The notes: generated by a model from the letters alone, not told the origin. A stretch of 15,969 nucleotides of DNA from JBBSWB01 sp038046465 (GCA_038046465.1 JBBSWB010000031.1:1-15969), one strand, 5' to 3'. Shown: positions 1 through 7,187, counted from the first letter of the stretch. Program-made: numbers and translations.

Positions 1-52
1 TTTACTTCCCTCGTAGGGAATCCCCGCCATTTATGGCTGGGGAGGATGTCAA
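1..52 (+). mobile_element. Right end of an IS200/IS605-type element (possible omega-RNA 3' end)
   Basis: Two adjacent hairpins are visible: TTCCC (6-10) with GGGAA (16-20), and CCCC-GCCA (22-29) with TGGC-t-GGGG (34-42) around a TTTA loop. They are followed by GAGGATGTCAA (42-52). A GC-rich hairpin ending in GGATGTCAA is, from memory, the common right end of IS605-group elements downstream of tnpB, and TCAA (49-52) matches the right cleavage site known for IS608. The transposase or TnpB gene would lie left of base 1, reading rightward, and is not seen. The transcript of such an end is usually the 3' part of the TnpB guide RNA, with the guide starting just after the end (base 53 onward). The boundary is inferred from the motif, not from a visible left end. 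Confidence 0.6.
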
Positions 53-121
53 TTTTTGGATGCCGTGCGCCTCCATCGGCACTGCTCACTCACTTAACTA
101 AATACGTACAAGAAAAAGAAA

Positions 122-171
122 AATATATAAACTCGTTCCGCTTCTTTTAAATGTCTTAGTTAAGAAGAGGT
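122..171 (+). promoter_or_regulatory. Promoter and ribosome binding site of the surface-protein operon
   Basis: An A/T TATA element (aaatatataaac, 121-132) lies about 45 bp before the first coding sequence. GAGGT (167-171) is a clear Shine-Dalgarno motif. Two consecutive GTG codons follow at 176 and 179; the one at 179 has the better spacing (7 nt). Confidence 0.5.
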
Positions 172-175
172 AAAA

Positions 176-427
176 GTGGTGAAAAAGAGAAAAGTTAAAC
201 TTAAAGATATTTCTAATAGAACAGTTTTGATCATGCTAGTAATTGTAATCATTGCCAGTGTATTAAGTTTAGCAGTATATATGGATGCATTAAATAGAGT
301 AAATGAGCGACAAGCACAATGTGGTGCTGGAGATCTAACCGGCGCAGGAACTTCGATGGTTTATGCAAATAAAGCGCGGGGATTTGTCTCCTTAGAGATT
401 TTACCCCCTGAAGAAAGCTCTGAATAA
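176..427 (+). CDS. Small single-pass membrane protein, start of surface-protein operon
   Basis: An 83-residue product of unknown family. A lysine-rich cytoplasmic N-terminus (MVKKRKVKLKD) is followed by one hydrophobic segment at about residues 17-38. A short external part of about 45 residues has one Cys, a Gly/Thr stretch (GDLTGAGTS) and the segment RGFVSLEI. This pilin-like layout is common for small envelope proteins of DPANN archaea, but no class III signal peptidase site is certain. GTG at 176 or 179 is the start; 179 is better placed behind the GAGGT motif. It is followed after 59 bp by another N-terminally anchored protein, suggesting a shared transcript. Function unknown; an envelope role is inferred. 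Confidence 0.65.
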   Translation: MVKKRKVKLKDISNRTVLIMLVIVIIASVLSLAVYMDALNRVNERQAQCGAGDLTGAGTSMVYANKARGFVSLEILPPEESSE

Positions 428-486
428 TGATAATAATAACACCTAAATCAAATTAATAATAACAAATCAAAAAAGATTAAAACAAA

Positions 487-1254
487 ATGGATGTTTCAAA
501 TAAAACAATCGTAGTTATTCTGGTTCTTGCTTTAGGCATTACTTTAAGCGGCATGGCCATTAATCTAAACCGCTTAGGTGCATTTGAAGGGTTGGATTTA
601 TTTACCAGTGCAGCAGTAGATTCCAGCATTGGAGTCAGCAACTTAACGATTACTTCTACCACGTCTATCACTAACAATTATCTAGAAATCAATTTTGGCT
701 CAGGAAGGGTTAATGCCAGTTGTACAGTTTGTTCTATGGGAACTTTTCAAGGAAAAAATACTGCCTGCTGTCTTACATTTACCAACCAAACTGCGGGATT
801 CTTATTAGAAAATACGGGGAATGTAAATATCTCTGTTGGTTATACTTGTGCAGGAAGTTGTACTGCAGCAACTTTTGTTGGTTCTGCAACGAATAACGCT
901 TTCTTCCTGTGGGCGGTAGATTCTGTTGCTAATCCCGGATATGCAAAAGTAAGCGAAGTGGGGGCTAATGATACTGCAAAATCCTGCGTACTTGCCGCCC
1001 CGGATGGCGGGTATCATTTTGATGGATGGAAAGCAAGAGCTACCCAAACTAACGAAACTGGATCAAATGCCACCCTTAACGTCGCAACGACGGGCGGCTG
1101 GCTCTGTGGGAATGCTACTTCCTATCCGCTTGGCTTTGGTAATACAATGGATGCCGGAGTAATCCATGTTAATGTAACCATTGACCAAACACAAGTTGGT
1201 ACGGGTGGGCATCAAAATGTAACCTTTACTTTTAACGCCACTTCCTTAGGATAA
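487..1254 (+). CDS. Secreted or membrane-anchored glycoprotein-like surface protein
   Basis: A 255-residue product with an N-terminal hydrophobic anchor at about residues 8-26 (after MDVSNKT) and a long external domain rich in Thr, Ser, Asn, Val and Gly, typical of a beta-sandwich surface protein. At least eleven N-x-S/T sequons lie in the external part (for example NLT, NAS, NQT, NIS, NDT, NET, NVT), which suggests heavy archaeal N-glycosylation. There are eight cysteines, including CTVC, an adjacent CC pair and CAGSC, so several disulfides are likely. No enzyme motif is seen. Its place between other anchored proteins suggests a pilus, fibre or S-layer-like component. I do not recognise the family. 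Confidence 0.7.
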   Translation: MDVSNKTIVVILVLALGITLSGMAINLNRLGAFEGLDLFTSAAVDSSIGVSNLTITSTTSITNNYLEINFGSGRVNASCTVCSMGTFQGKNTACCLTFTNQTAGFLLENTGNVNISVGYTCAGSCTAATFVGSATNNAFFLWAVDSVANPGYAKVSEVGANDTAKSCVLAAPDGGYHFDGWKARATQTNETGSNATLNVATTGGWLCGNATSYPLGFGNTMDAGVIHVNVTIDQTQVGTGGHQNVTFTFNATSLG

Positions 1255-1330
1255 TTACTTTTATTAAATAAATTCAAAAATTAACAAATCTGTTTAATTT
1301 TTATTACAAAAATTAAAAAAAAACTACACC

Positions 1331-2467
1331 ATGAAATTTAAGATTTTAGTGACGTTATTTCTGGTTCTGCTTTTATCTTTACCTTCGCTTACCGCACTCA
1401 CTTTAAGTGGACAAAAATTAAGCCCCATTATTTTTGAGCCGGGATTGGTTATCAACAACCACTACACAATTAGTGAAACAACTGAAGATGTAATAGTTAA
1501 AGTTGGTGGGGAACTACAAGAGTATATTGTCCTCACCGAAGTTGTAAATAATGAATTTGACATGATTATCAAATTTCCCGAATCTTTACAGCCGGGAGTT
1601 TATCATTTTGAATTAAGTGCTACCGAAGTCCCTAAAAGCTCTGGTGGAGGGATTGGATCACTTTTATCAGTAAGTAAAAGATTTGAAGTGGAAGTCTATT
1701 CTTATGAAAAATATTTGGAAGCTTCATTAAGTGCAGCTAATGTGAATGAAGGTACACCAGTCGATTTAAAGTTAAATTTAGTCAGCAAATGTTACCAAGA
1801 CATAAATTCAGTTCGGGGAGAAATAACCATAGCTGATGCACAAAATAAAACACTTAAAGAATTAATTACGGAAGAAAAACCATTAAAAGCTCTGGCTACG
1901 GAAACCTTATCAGCTTCTTTTGATACTACAGGTTTGCCTGCTGCAGAATACTCAGCCAGAGCAATTGTATTTTATGACGGAGAACAAAAAACAGCCCAAA
2001 CCAAGTTTAGAATCGGCCAAATGGATTTAGTTTTAAAAAATTATACTTCCGTCGTAGAGCAAGGTTTTTCTGATTTTAGTTTAAGATTAGTAAATAACTG
2101 GGGGAATGCTCTTCGGGAAGTATATGCTAAGTTGTATATCAACAAAAGAGAACTCTTGCATACGCCCACCACCGAATTTGCTCCCTGGGAAGAAAAAGAA
2201 TTAAAAGGAATCATTAATGTAGAATTAGAGCCAGGAATATACAATGCTACTATCCAATTATTTTTTGAAGACCAGATAAAAGAAATCCCGGTAACCATTA
2301 CTGTCGTAAAGAAAATCTCTTCGGAAGAGTTGAGTGCAGAATTAGAAAAAAGCAAAAGGAACTTTATTTTGATTTCAGTTGCAGCAGGAATACTAATCCT
2401 TGGCTTAATAATTGCGATTGTCAGATACAAAAAAACACCTAAAAAAAAGCAAAAAGATGAATTTTAA
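1331..2467 (+). CDS. Type I membrane protein with extracellular Ig-like beta domains
   Basis: A 378-residue product. It has a Sec signal peptide (about residues 1-22, MKFKILVTLFLVLLLSLPS), about 320 residues of alternating beta-prone external sequence, a C-terminal membrane segment (about 344-365) and a strongly basic cytoplasmic tail (RYKKTPKKKQKDEF). Two or three beta-sandwich (CARDB/Ig-like) repeats are likely: near 25-118, near 128-225 (VNEGTPVDLKLNL) and near 228-330 (VEQGFSDFSLRLVNNWGN). Phrases such as LEPGIYNATIQLFF fit archaeal adhesion or S-layer-associated proteins. It is separated by only 8 bp from the next gene, so they are almost certainly co-transcribed. Function is inferred from architecture only. 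Confidence 0.72.
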   Translation: MKFKILVTLFLVLLLSLPSLTALTLSGQKLSPIIFEPGLVINNHYTISETTEDVIVKVGGELQEYIVLTEVVNNEFDMIIKFPESLQPGVYHFELSATEVPKSSGGGIGSLLSVSKRFEVEVYSYEKYLEASLSAANVNEGTPVDLKLNLVSKCYQDINSVRGEITIADAQNKTLKELITEEKPLKALATETLSASFDTTGLPAAEYSARAIVFYDGEQKTAQTKFRIGQMDLVLKNYTSVVEQGFSDFSLRLVNNWGNALREVYAKLYINKRELLHTPTTEFAPWEEKELKGIINVELEPGIYNATIQLFFEDQIKEIPVTITVVKKISSEELSAELEKSKRNFILISVAAGILILGLIIAIVRYKKTPKKKQKDEF

Positions 2468-2475
2468 AAAATAAA

Positions 2476-2931
2476 ATGGATTTGAAAAAAAACAAAACCT
2501 CTTGGTTCTTGATTAGTTTGATCATATTTACATTAAGCTTTATTGCAGTTATTTTGGTCTTGATTGTTGGCAAGGATTTAACTTCTCCGCTGCTGCAATG
2601 CTCAACTATAGATACAGTTGATTCGATTGTGACAGTTAAAACAGCAGAGCTGCCCATTGTTGGTTTGAATACAGATACCGACGGTTTAAAATTTGGAGTA
2701 GTTTCTCCCACCGCTTCCGTAAAGCGCACCATTAAAGTTGCTTATACTAAACCAGCTGCAGTAAATATACAAATGGATGGAGATTTACAGCCTTGGGTTG
2801 CTATAAATCCGGCTGAGTTTGAGATTGAACCTAATCAAACGATAACAGTTGAATTCATTGTTAGCATTCCAGAAGAAGCTGCTGATGGAAATTACACAGG
2901 CAAAGTCTTGTTTTGTTATAAGGATGAATAA
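2476..2931 (+). CDS. Membrane-anchored beta-sandwich protein
   Basis: A 151-residue product with a basic start (MDLKKNKTSW), one hydrophobic anchor at about residues 9-31, and an external domain that reads as a single Ig-like or CARDB-like fold. The string WVAINPAEFEIEPNQTITV followed by VSIPEEAADGNYTG resembles the NEAT/Ig-like pattern of bacterial and archaeal surface proteins in which a strand pair ends in D/G-x-Y-x-G. Two external cysteines (one near 42, one near the end in FCYKDE) could form a disulfide across the domain. It sits 8 bp after the preceding gene and closes the four-gene surface cluster. No enzymatic residue pattern is seen. Confidence 0.68.
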   Translation: MDLKKNKTSWFLISLIIFTLSFIAVILVLIVGKDLTSPLLQCSTIDTVDSIVTVKTAELPIVGLNTDTDGLKFGVVSPTASVKRTIKVAYTKPAAVNIQMDGDLQPWVAINPAEFEIEPNQTITVEFIVSIPEEAADGNYTGKVLFCYKDE

Positions 2932-2946
2932 ATTGTAGGATTCTAG

Positions 2947-2963
2947 AATATAAATATATTTAA
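2947..2963 (+). promoter_or_regulatory. TATA box for the 2989 gene
   Basis: tataaatatatttaaac lies 26-42 bp before the ATG at 2989, which fits a leaderless or nearly leaderless transcript. It separates this gene from the surface operon. Confidence 0.5.
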
Positions 2964-2988
2964 ACTTAAAACAAAACTTATTTTTAAA

Positions 2989-3318
2989 ATGACAATAGAC
3001 GATAAGATGAAAAATGCAGCAGAGATACATCCATTACTACCTGCCAAACTAAAAATGGATGAAGAAGAAAGAATGCGTGAAGGCGTAAAATATAAATTAC
3101 TTTATGAAAAAACTTATGCCGGCGAAGGTACAGATATTTATGAATCTTCAATAACTGCAACAAATAATGAAGATGCAATAAAATATGCTCAAGATAAATT
3201 ATTTATGAAAGATGCTTTAGCTCGATGGGATACAAACATAACTGATGCGGTTTTAATTGCTCCAACTGGAGAAAAATTATTAATTCCAGATTTTTCCAAA
3301 AAACTTAGAAAAAAATAA
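2989..3318 (+). CDS. Small soluble hypothetical protein
   Basis: A 109-residue, charged, cytoplasmic protein with no signal or membrane segment. A helical N-terminus (residues 1-30, rich in Lys, Glu and Met) precedes a beta-alpha segment: YKLLYEKTYAG, YESSITATNNEDAIKYAQDKL. The phrase SITATNNEDAIKYAQDKL reads like the alternating strand-helix of small ferredoxin-fold or DUF-type domains, where an A-x-x-x-A helix follows a strand. The end is basic (KKLRKK). It has its own TATA box and converges on serS, whose stop lies 12 bp away. Family not recognised. Confidence 0.6.
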   Translation: MTIDDKMKNAAEIHPLLPAKLKMDEEERMREGVKYKLLYEKTYAGEGTDIYESSITATNNEDAIKYAQDKLFMKDALARWDTNITDAVLIAPTGEKLLIPDFSKKLRKK

Positions 3319-3330
3319 AATAAATTTTAT

Positions 3331-4605
3331 TTATTTCTTCCCAATCTCAGTAATTCCGTTCATATACGGCCACAAGGCTTTGGGAATTTTAATCGTGCCT
3401 TGCTTGGTCTGGAAGTTTTCTAAAATGGCGACCATTATTCTGGAAGTAGCTAAAGCGGTATTGTTTAAAGTATGGACAACTTTTCGAGAACCGTCTTTCC
3501 CCACCACTTTAATATTCAATTTTCTAGCTTGGTAATCGGTGCAGTTTGAAAGTGAACCCAATTCGCCATATTCATTCGTAGTTGGTCTCCATGTCTCAAA
3601 ATCTGCACTCCTATGTTTCCAATCTGCCAGATCTCCCGTGCATATCTCCACCCAGCGGTATGGAAGTTCTAATTCTTTTAAAATCTCATCAGAATTATTA
3701 AATAATTCTGTATACATCTGTTCAGAATCTTCCGGCCTGCAAAAGACAAATTGTTCAACCTTGTTAAACTGGTGGGTTCTCCATAAGCCTTTATCATTTA
3801 TTCCATGCGCGCCTACTTCTTTTCTGAAACACATTGAATAAGCTACATATTTCTTAGGTAATTCAGAGTCCGGTATCGTTTTGCCGGAATGCATGGCTAA
3901 TACAGATTGTTCTGAGGTGCCAATTAAATTTAAGTCTTCATCTTTGATAGAATAAACCGATTGCTGGATAGCTGCTTTATCCATAGATGCAAATACTTCT
4001 TTCTCATGCAGCATCAGGGGTGGTTCTACATAATCATAACCTTTCTTAGTCATGAAATCGATGGCAAATCTGATTAACGCTTGATTCAGCAAGGCAATCT
4101 CTTTTTTAAGATAATAAAATCCATTTCCGGAAACTCTTGCTGACGCATTAAAATCAACTAGACCTAAAGATTCTAATAGTTCAACATGCCCCTTTACTGG
4201 AAAATTAAATTTAGGTATTTTTCCTCCTTTTTTAATTTCAACGTTATCAGAAGCATCTTTGCCTTTGGGCACTTTTTCATGCATTATGTTGCTCAGAAGC
4301 TTTAATTTATCATTCCTTTCTTCTAAGAACTTCTCTGCTTTTTCTTCTTTATTTTTAATCTCTTCAACTACTTTCCTCATTTCTTTGATTTTGCTGGCGC
4401 CGTTTTTTCCTGCTTTTTTTAGTTCATTAATTTCCTGAGAAACAACGTTCCGTTTATGTTTTAGTTCTTCGGCGAATTTAAGCTCTTTTTTCCACTTTTC
4501 ATCCAAAGCGAGCACTTCATCTACAGTTTTAGGATCGCGGTTTCTTTTCTTTTCATTTGCTTTAACTAGTGCAGGATTCTCTCTTACCAAGCATATGTCT
4601 AACAT
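3331..4605 (-). CDS. serS: Seryl-tRNA synthetase, class II
   Basis: A 424-residue cytoplasmic enzyme that charges tRNA-Ser (and tRNA-Sec where present) with serine. Residues 28-108 form the long antiparallel coiled-coil arm that grips the tRNA variable arm. The class II core follows: motif 1 region near 170-199 (VEPPLML), the serine-binding T-x-E in GTSEQS (229-234), motif 2 CFRKEVGAHG (259-268) with the ordered-loop WRTHQFNKVEQF (275-286), and motif 3 NNTALATSRIMVAILENFQ (381-399) with its ATP-binding Arg. Length and N-arm are those of the common SerRS, not the rare methanogen type. TATA ctttaaatacc (4628-4638, minus strand) is 23-33 bp before ATG, implying leaderless expression. It is a single gene, convergent with its left neighbour. 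Confidence 0.96.
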   Translation of the reverse strand: MLDICLVRENPALVKANEKKRNRDPKTVDEVLALDEKWKKELKFAEELKHKRNVVSQEINELKKAGKNGASKIKEMRKVVEEIKNKEEKAEKFLEERNDKLKLLSNIMHEKVPKGKDASDNVEIKKGGKIPKFNFPVKGHVELLESLGLVDFNASARVSGNGFYYLKKEIALLNQALIRFAIDFMTKKGYDYVEPPLMLHEKEVFASMDKAAIQQSVYSIKDEDLNLIGTSEQSVLAMHSGKTIPDSELPKKYVAYSMCFRKEVGAHGINDKGLWRTHQFNKVEQFVFCRPEDSEQMYTELFNNSDEILKELELPYRWVEICTGDLADWKHRSADFETWRPTTNEYGELGSLSNCTDYQARKLNIKVVGKDGSRKVVHTLNNTALATSRIMVAILENFQTKQGTIKIPKALWPYMNGITEIGKK

Positions 4606-4917
4606 TTTAACTTAGAATTTCTTTTTAGGTATTTAAAGGTTTGTTTGATATGGCACTATCCGTTTTATGAGTGATACATTTCTCAAATCACTCACTTTTT
4701 TCTTAGTTCTATTTTTGGACTTACAAGAAATGCAGTAGAGAGGAGCTTAAAACAAGAATATTTCTTAACTACTCGCCAAAGCTAATTACAAAAACGAGCA
4801 AAATCACTCACTTTTCGAATTGTGCCGATTTTTAGGCTTTGTTGGTAAGTTGGTAAGTTTTATATTTGTTACCCAAAATTTTATAAATGAGCTTAAGAAT
4901 GAAGAATTAGCTTTATC
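4606..4917. other. Non-coding stretch between serS and tRNA-Gln
   Basis: No gene is seen. It holds the serS promoter (right-to-left, about 4628-4638), a hairpin GAGTGAT (4669-4675) with ATCACTC (4687-4693) followed by T-rich sequence, a second copy of the word AATCACTCACTTTT (about 4803), a perfect tandem GTTGGTAA GTTGGTAA (4841-4856), and the tRNA TATA box (tttataaatg, about 4880-4889). Confidence 0.5.
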
Positions 4918-5006
4918 AGCCCCGTGGTGTAGTGGACTATCATAGTGCCCTTTGGTCCGTCAAGGAATGAAAGGCATTGACCTCGGTTCGAATCCGGGCG
5001 GGGCTA
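4918..5006 (+). tRNA. tRNA-Gln (anticodon TTG) with a ~16-nt intron
   Basis: The acceptor stem AGCCCCG (4918-4924) pairs fully with CGGGGCT (4999-5005), and A5006 is the discriminator; CCA is not encoded. The T arm is CTCGG-TTCGAAT-CCGGG (4982-4998). The anticodon stem is GTGCC (4945-4949) with GGCAT (4973-4977). Anticodon TTG is at 4952-4954, followed by G37 (4955). About 16 extra bases (4956-4971) sit between positions 37 and 38, the canonical place of archaeal introns removed by the splicing endonuclease. Inside the insert TCC and GGA can pair. An A1-U72 pair and the D arm GTGTAGTGG fit archaeal tRNA-Gln. The exact splice points are uncertain by a base or so. T-run 5008-5014 is the likely terminator. 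Confidence 0.88.
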
Positions 5007-5041
5007 ATTTTTTTAAAATTATAGCCCGCCGAGCCATACTT
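4997..5041. repeat. GC-rich hairpin repeat, copy 1 (overlaps the tRNA-Gln 3' end)
   Basis: The last bases of the tRNA, GGCGGGGCTA (4997-5006), begin a long inverted repeat whose right arm is AAAATTATAGCCCGCC (5015-5030), followed by gagccatactt. The same left arm, T/A-rich loop, right arm and trailing (C)GTACTT recur at copies 2 and 4. This copy shows the family is related to the tRNA-Gln end. Confidence 0.7.
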
Positions 5042-5145
5042 ACCATATTATTCCACTTTAGATTACAAAGTCCGAGTTGGTTGGAGGCTCGAGAGATAAA
5101 AAATTTGAGTTTCGCAGAACGAGAAAGTCGCGCAGGCGGTAAATT

Positions 5146-5997
5146 TTACATATCTTCCATTACAGGTTTATCTTCAATAAACTCAGAAGGCAACCCCATT
5201 TTCTTAAAATAATCAACCATCGTAATACAAGCGAATCTCTCGGTAGAATAATGAGTGCCACCTAAAATATTTATTCTGTGTTTTTCAGCAAATTCGTGTG
5301 CTTTTTTGGAATGGTCATTTTTGGCAGTAATTCCGGTTACAAAAGTATTAACTCCTGCTTTGGCGATTTCTTCTAACATTTCTACGTCATTTCCACCACC
5401 AGCAATAACTGCAACAGTTTCATTTTTGATTTTCTTATTACCATAATTATACAAACTAACTTTATGTCCAACAGATTCTTGAAATCTTTTTCTTAAATCT
5501 TGGACTGTTGCTAAATTAGTTTTCCCAAAAACGCCACATAAAGAGCCAAAGTAAGGAGCAAAAGATTTTTTTGGTTCAACGCCCAATGCTTTTGCTAAAG
5601 TTACGCTTGTAGAGTATTTTCCATAATTATCTAAAGGCACATGAAGGTTGTAAATAGAAATCTTTCTATCTTTGAACTGTTGTAATAATTCTCTGTCCAT
5701 TTGCTGAAAAACTTCTGGGGCTTTTTTTATATCCCAAATAGATGGATGATGAACAAAAAGCATTGCATTTTGATTTTTATCATTTAAAATTTTTTGCATA
5801 ACATCCTTTGATGGAAAAACGGCAGTATAAATTTTACTTATTTCTGTTGCAAAATCACAAACCAAACCCATCGACCTTTTCTTAAAGTTTTCACTAAGAA
5901 AATCAGCAACAGAATCCATATGTTCTGCCCATTCATCACTCATTTTAGGAGTGATAAAATCTTTTTCAAGTTGCTTGTATACCTGGGTTGCTTTCAT
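5146..5997 (-). CDS. NIF3-family dinuclear metal-binding protein
   Basis: A 283-residue protein of the NIF3/YbgI (DUF34) family, broadly conserved hexameric proteins with a two-metal site; proposed roles in metal handling or GTP cyclohydrolase-like chemistry are not settled. Visible metal ligands are the HHP motif (residues 83-85, in LFVHHPSIWD), NLHVPLD with H119 and D123, and the C-terminal GTHYSTERF with H249 and E253. AVIAGGGNDV (196-205) is the family's glycine-rich turn. About 60 extra helical residues precede the core. Promoter: ttttataa (about 6021-6030, minus strand) lies 24-33 bp before ATG, so leaderless. It stands alone between tRNA-Gln and the Fic cassette, flanked by hairpin repeats on both sides, yet its base composition is like its neighbours. 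Confidence 0.86.
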   Translation of the reverse strand: MKATQVYKQLEKDFITPKMSDEWAEHMDSVADFLSENFKKRSMGLVCDFATEISKIYTAVFPSKDVMQKILNDKNQNAMLFVHHPSIWDIKKAPEVFQQMDRELLQQFKDRKISIYNLHVPLDNYGKYSTSVTLAKALGVEPKKSFAPYFGSLCGVFGKTNLATVQDLRKRFQESVGHKVSLYNYGNKKIKNETVAVIAGGGNDVEMLEEIAKAGVNTFVTGITAKNDHSKKAHEFAEKHRINILGGTHYSTERFACITMVDYFKKMGLPSEFIEDKPVMEDM

Positions 5998-6078
5998 GCT
6001 AATTAGATAACTACTTTAATTTATAAAATTTGCCACCGTAGCGATTGAAACTAACTCTTTATATCCCTAAAACTAAGA

Positions 6079-6165
6079 TAGCCCCCCATCCGAGCCGGAT
6101 AGCCGGGCGGGGCTAATGTTTCTTTTTAAAAATTATCCGCCCGGCCGTACTTTTTTGGTTTATTA
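6079..6165. repeat. GC-rich hairpin repeat, copy 2 (most complete)
   Basis: TAGCCCC (6079-6085) pairs with GGGGCTA (6109-6115), enclosing a hairpin ATCCG-AGC-CGGAT (6088-6100). Alternatively GCCGGGCGG (6102-6110) pairs perfectly with CCGCCCGGC (6137-6145). Both folds use the same GGCGG bases, so they exclude each other. Trailing cgtacttttttggtttat (6146-6163) is shared with copy 4. It lies in the gap between the NIF3 and Fic promoters. Confidence 0.75.
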
Positions 6166-6169
6166 ATCA

Positions 6170-6213
6170 TATTGTCCACAAATTAGAAAGATTTATATAT
6201 TACGTGGACAATA
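6170..6213 (+). promoter_or_regulatory. Fic promoter with overlapping inverted-repeat operator
   Basis: A perfect 10-bp inverted repeat, TATTGTCCAC (6170-6179) and GTGGACAATA (6204-6213), with 24 bases between, encloses the TATA box atttatatat (6191-6200). A dimeric regulator bound here would block TBP/TFB. The TATA-to-start distance (about 24 bp) sets the Fic start at ATG 6222, not the GTG at 6204 that lies within the operator. Confidence 0.75.
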
Positions 6214-6221
6214 CTATTTAT

Positions 6222-7130
6222 ATGGTGTACATAGATAGGATAAAATCGGGTAAAAAAACATTCTATTATCTAGGAAAGACTATTAGGACGGGAGAAAAGG
6301 ATTGGAAGAAGATTCGGATTAAGTTAGGAGAAAAAGAACCGACTAGAGAAGAAGTAGGCAAAAAATTAAAAGAGCTTCGGCTGGAAGAGTATAAAATTTA
6401 TAATAAAGATTATTTAGATGCTAATAAATTAGAAATAATCGACGATTTTAAAGAAGTTTATAATAACCATCTTAAAAATATTCCTAAAACTGTTGCTGAG
6501 AAAGAAGAATCAGATTTTGTAATCCGTTTTACTTATAATTCTAATGCAATAGAAGGAAACAGACTTACTCTTAGAGATACTTATTTAATTATTAAAGAAA
6601 AACAAATTCCTTCTGGAGCTCCACCCAAAGATTATAATGAAGCCATTAATGGCAGAGAAGCATTTGAGTTTATTAAAAGATACAAAGGTAAGCTTACTGT
6701 TGAATTATTAGAAGAAATAAACGAAATTTTAACAAAAAATACAGGGGTTGTTTATACTAGTAGAATAAGATTCTTCCCTGTGAAAATAGAAGGTGCCGAG
6801 CATGTGCCGCCAGAACCAGAAGAAGTTAGATCGCTCTTAAAAAAGATGATTACGTTTTATTATAATAATAAACGAAAAATTCATCCTTTTGTTCTTGCGT
6901 GTTTAATCCATGCTCAATTTGTAGAGATTCATCCTTTTGAAGATGGAAATGGACGAACTGGAAGAACGCTTATGAATTGGATATTATTACAAGCAGAATA
7001 TCCAAAAGTATTTGTTCCAGTAAAACTCCGACCAAAGTATTATGAAGCAATTGACAAACACAATCTTAAAGATTTTAAAGGCTACTGTGAATTAATGTTT
7101 GAGGTAGTAATAGAGCAATTTAAGTTATAA
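6222..7130 (+). CDS. Fic-domain protein, class II (AMP-transferase type)
   Basis: A 302-residue Fic enzyme, expected to transfer AMP from ATP to a target hydroxyl (or to remove it). The catalytic motif HPFEDGNGRTGR (residues 237-248) is complete, including the base His237 and the phosphate-binding Arg pair. The inhibitory helix motif S-N-A-I-E-G-N (107-113) lies before the Fic core, which makes it class II (intramolecular autoinhibition through Glu111). Residues 1-45 (MVYIDRIKSGKKTFYYLGK) form a basic beta-hairpin like that seen at the start of some transposases and archaeal Fic proteins. Start chosen at ATG 6222; an upstream in-frame GTG (6204) is only 4 bp past the TATA box. The gene is alone between two copies of one operator-promoter and two hairpin repeats, suggesting a mobile, self-regulated cassette. 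Confidence 0.9.
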   Translation: MVYIDRIKSGKKTFYYLGKTIRTGEKDWKKIRIKLGEKEPTREEVGKKLKELRLEEYKIYNKDYLDANKLEIIDDFKEVYNNHLKNIPKTVAEKEESDFVIRFTYNSNAIEGNRLTLRDTYLIIKEKQIPSGAPPKDYNEAINGREAFEFIKRYKGKLTVELLEEINEILTKNTGVVYTSRIRFFPVKIEGAEHVPPEPEEVRSLLKKMITFYYNNKRKIHPFVLACLIHAQFVEIHPFEDGNGRTGRTLMNWILLQAEYPKVFVPVKLRPKYYEAIDKHNLKDFKGYCELMFEVVIEQFKL

Positions 7131-7132
7131 TG

Positions 7133-7174
7133 TTGTCCACAAAGTAAGCATATTTATAAATAATGTGGACAATA
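7133..7174 (+). promoter_or_regulatory. Second copy of the Fic operator-promoter
   Basis: TTGTCCAC (7133-7140) and GTGGACAA (7165-7172), again spaced by exactly 24 bases, flank the TATA box tatttataaat (7151-7161). It starts right after the fic stop codon. An ATG at 7185 in the equivalent place opens only a five-codon frame (MVRVG, stop at 7200-7202) that runs into hairpin repeat copy 3, so no gene follows. Confidence 0.72.
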
Positions 7175-7187
7175 AATTGGGTACATG

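Noticed and set aside
477..677. Minus-strand open frame of 66 codons
   Set aside because: It is a shadow of the plus-strand surface protein gene at 487-1254, with no promoter or start context of its own.
805..1047. Minus-strand frame of 80 codons with many Cys and Ile
   Set aside because: Antisense shadow inside the same surface gene; composition mirrors the opposite strand.
5065..5110. Possible tRNA-like fragment (tccgagttggttggaggctcgag)
   Set aside because: It shares tccgagttgg with hairpin repeat copy 3 but has no acceptor stem or T arm; too little to call a tRNA or a repeat copy.
4952..5212. Plus-strand frame of 86 codons over the tRNA
   Set aside because: It starts inside the tRNA-Gln and runs into the NIF3 gene on the other strand; no start signals.
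6204..6221. GTG start for the Fic gene (six extra codons)
   Set aside because: The GTG is part of the operator arm and only 4 bp after the TATA box, so the transcript would start downstream; ATG 6222 fits the leaderless spacing.
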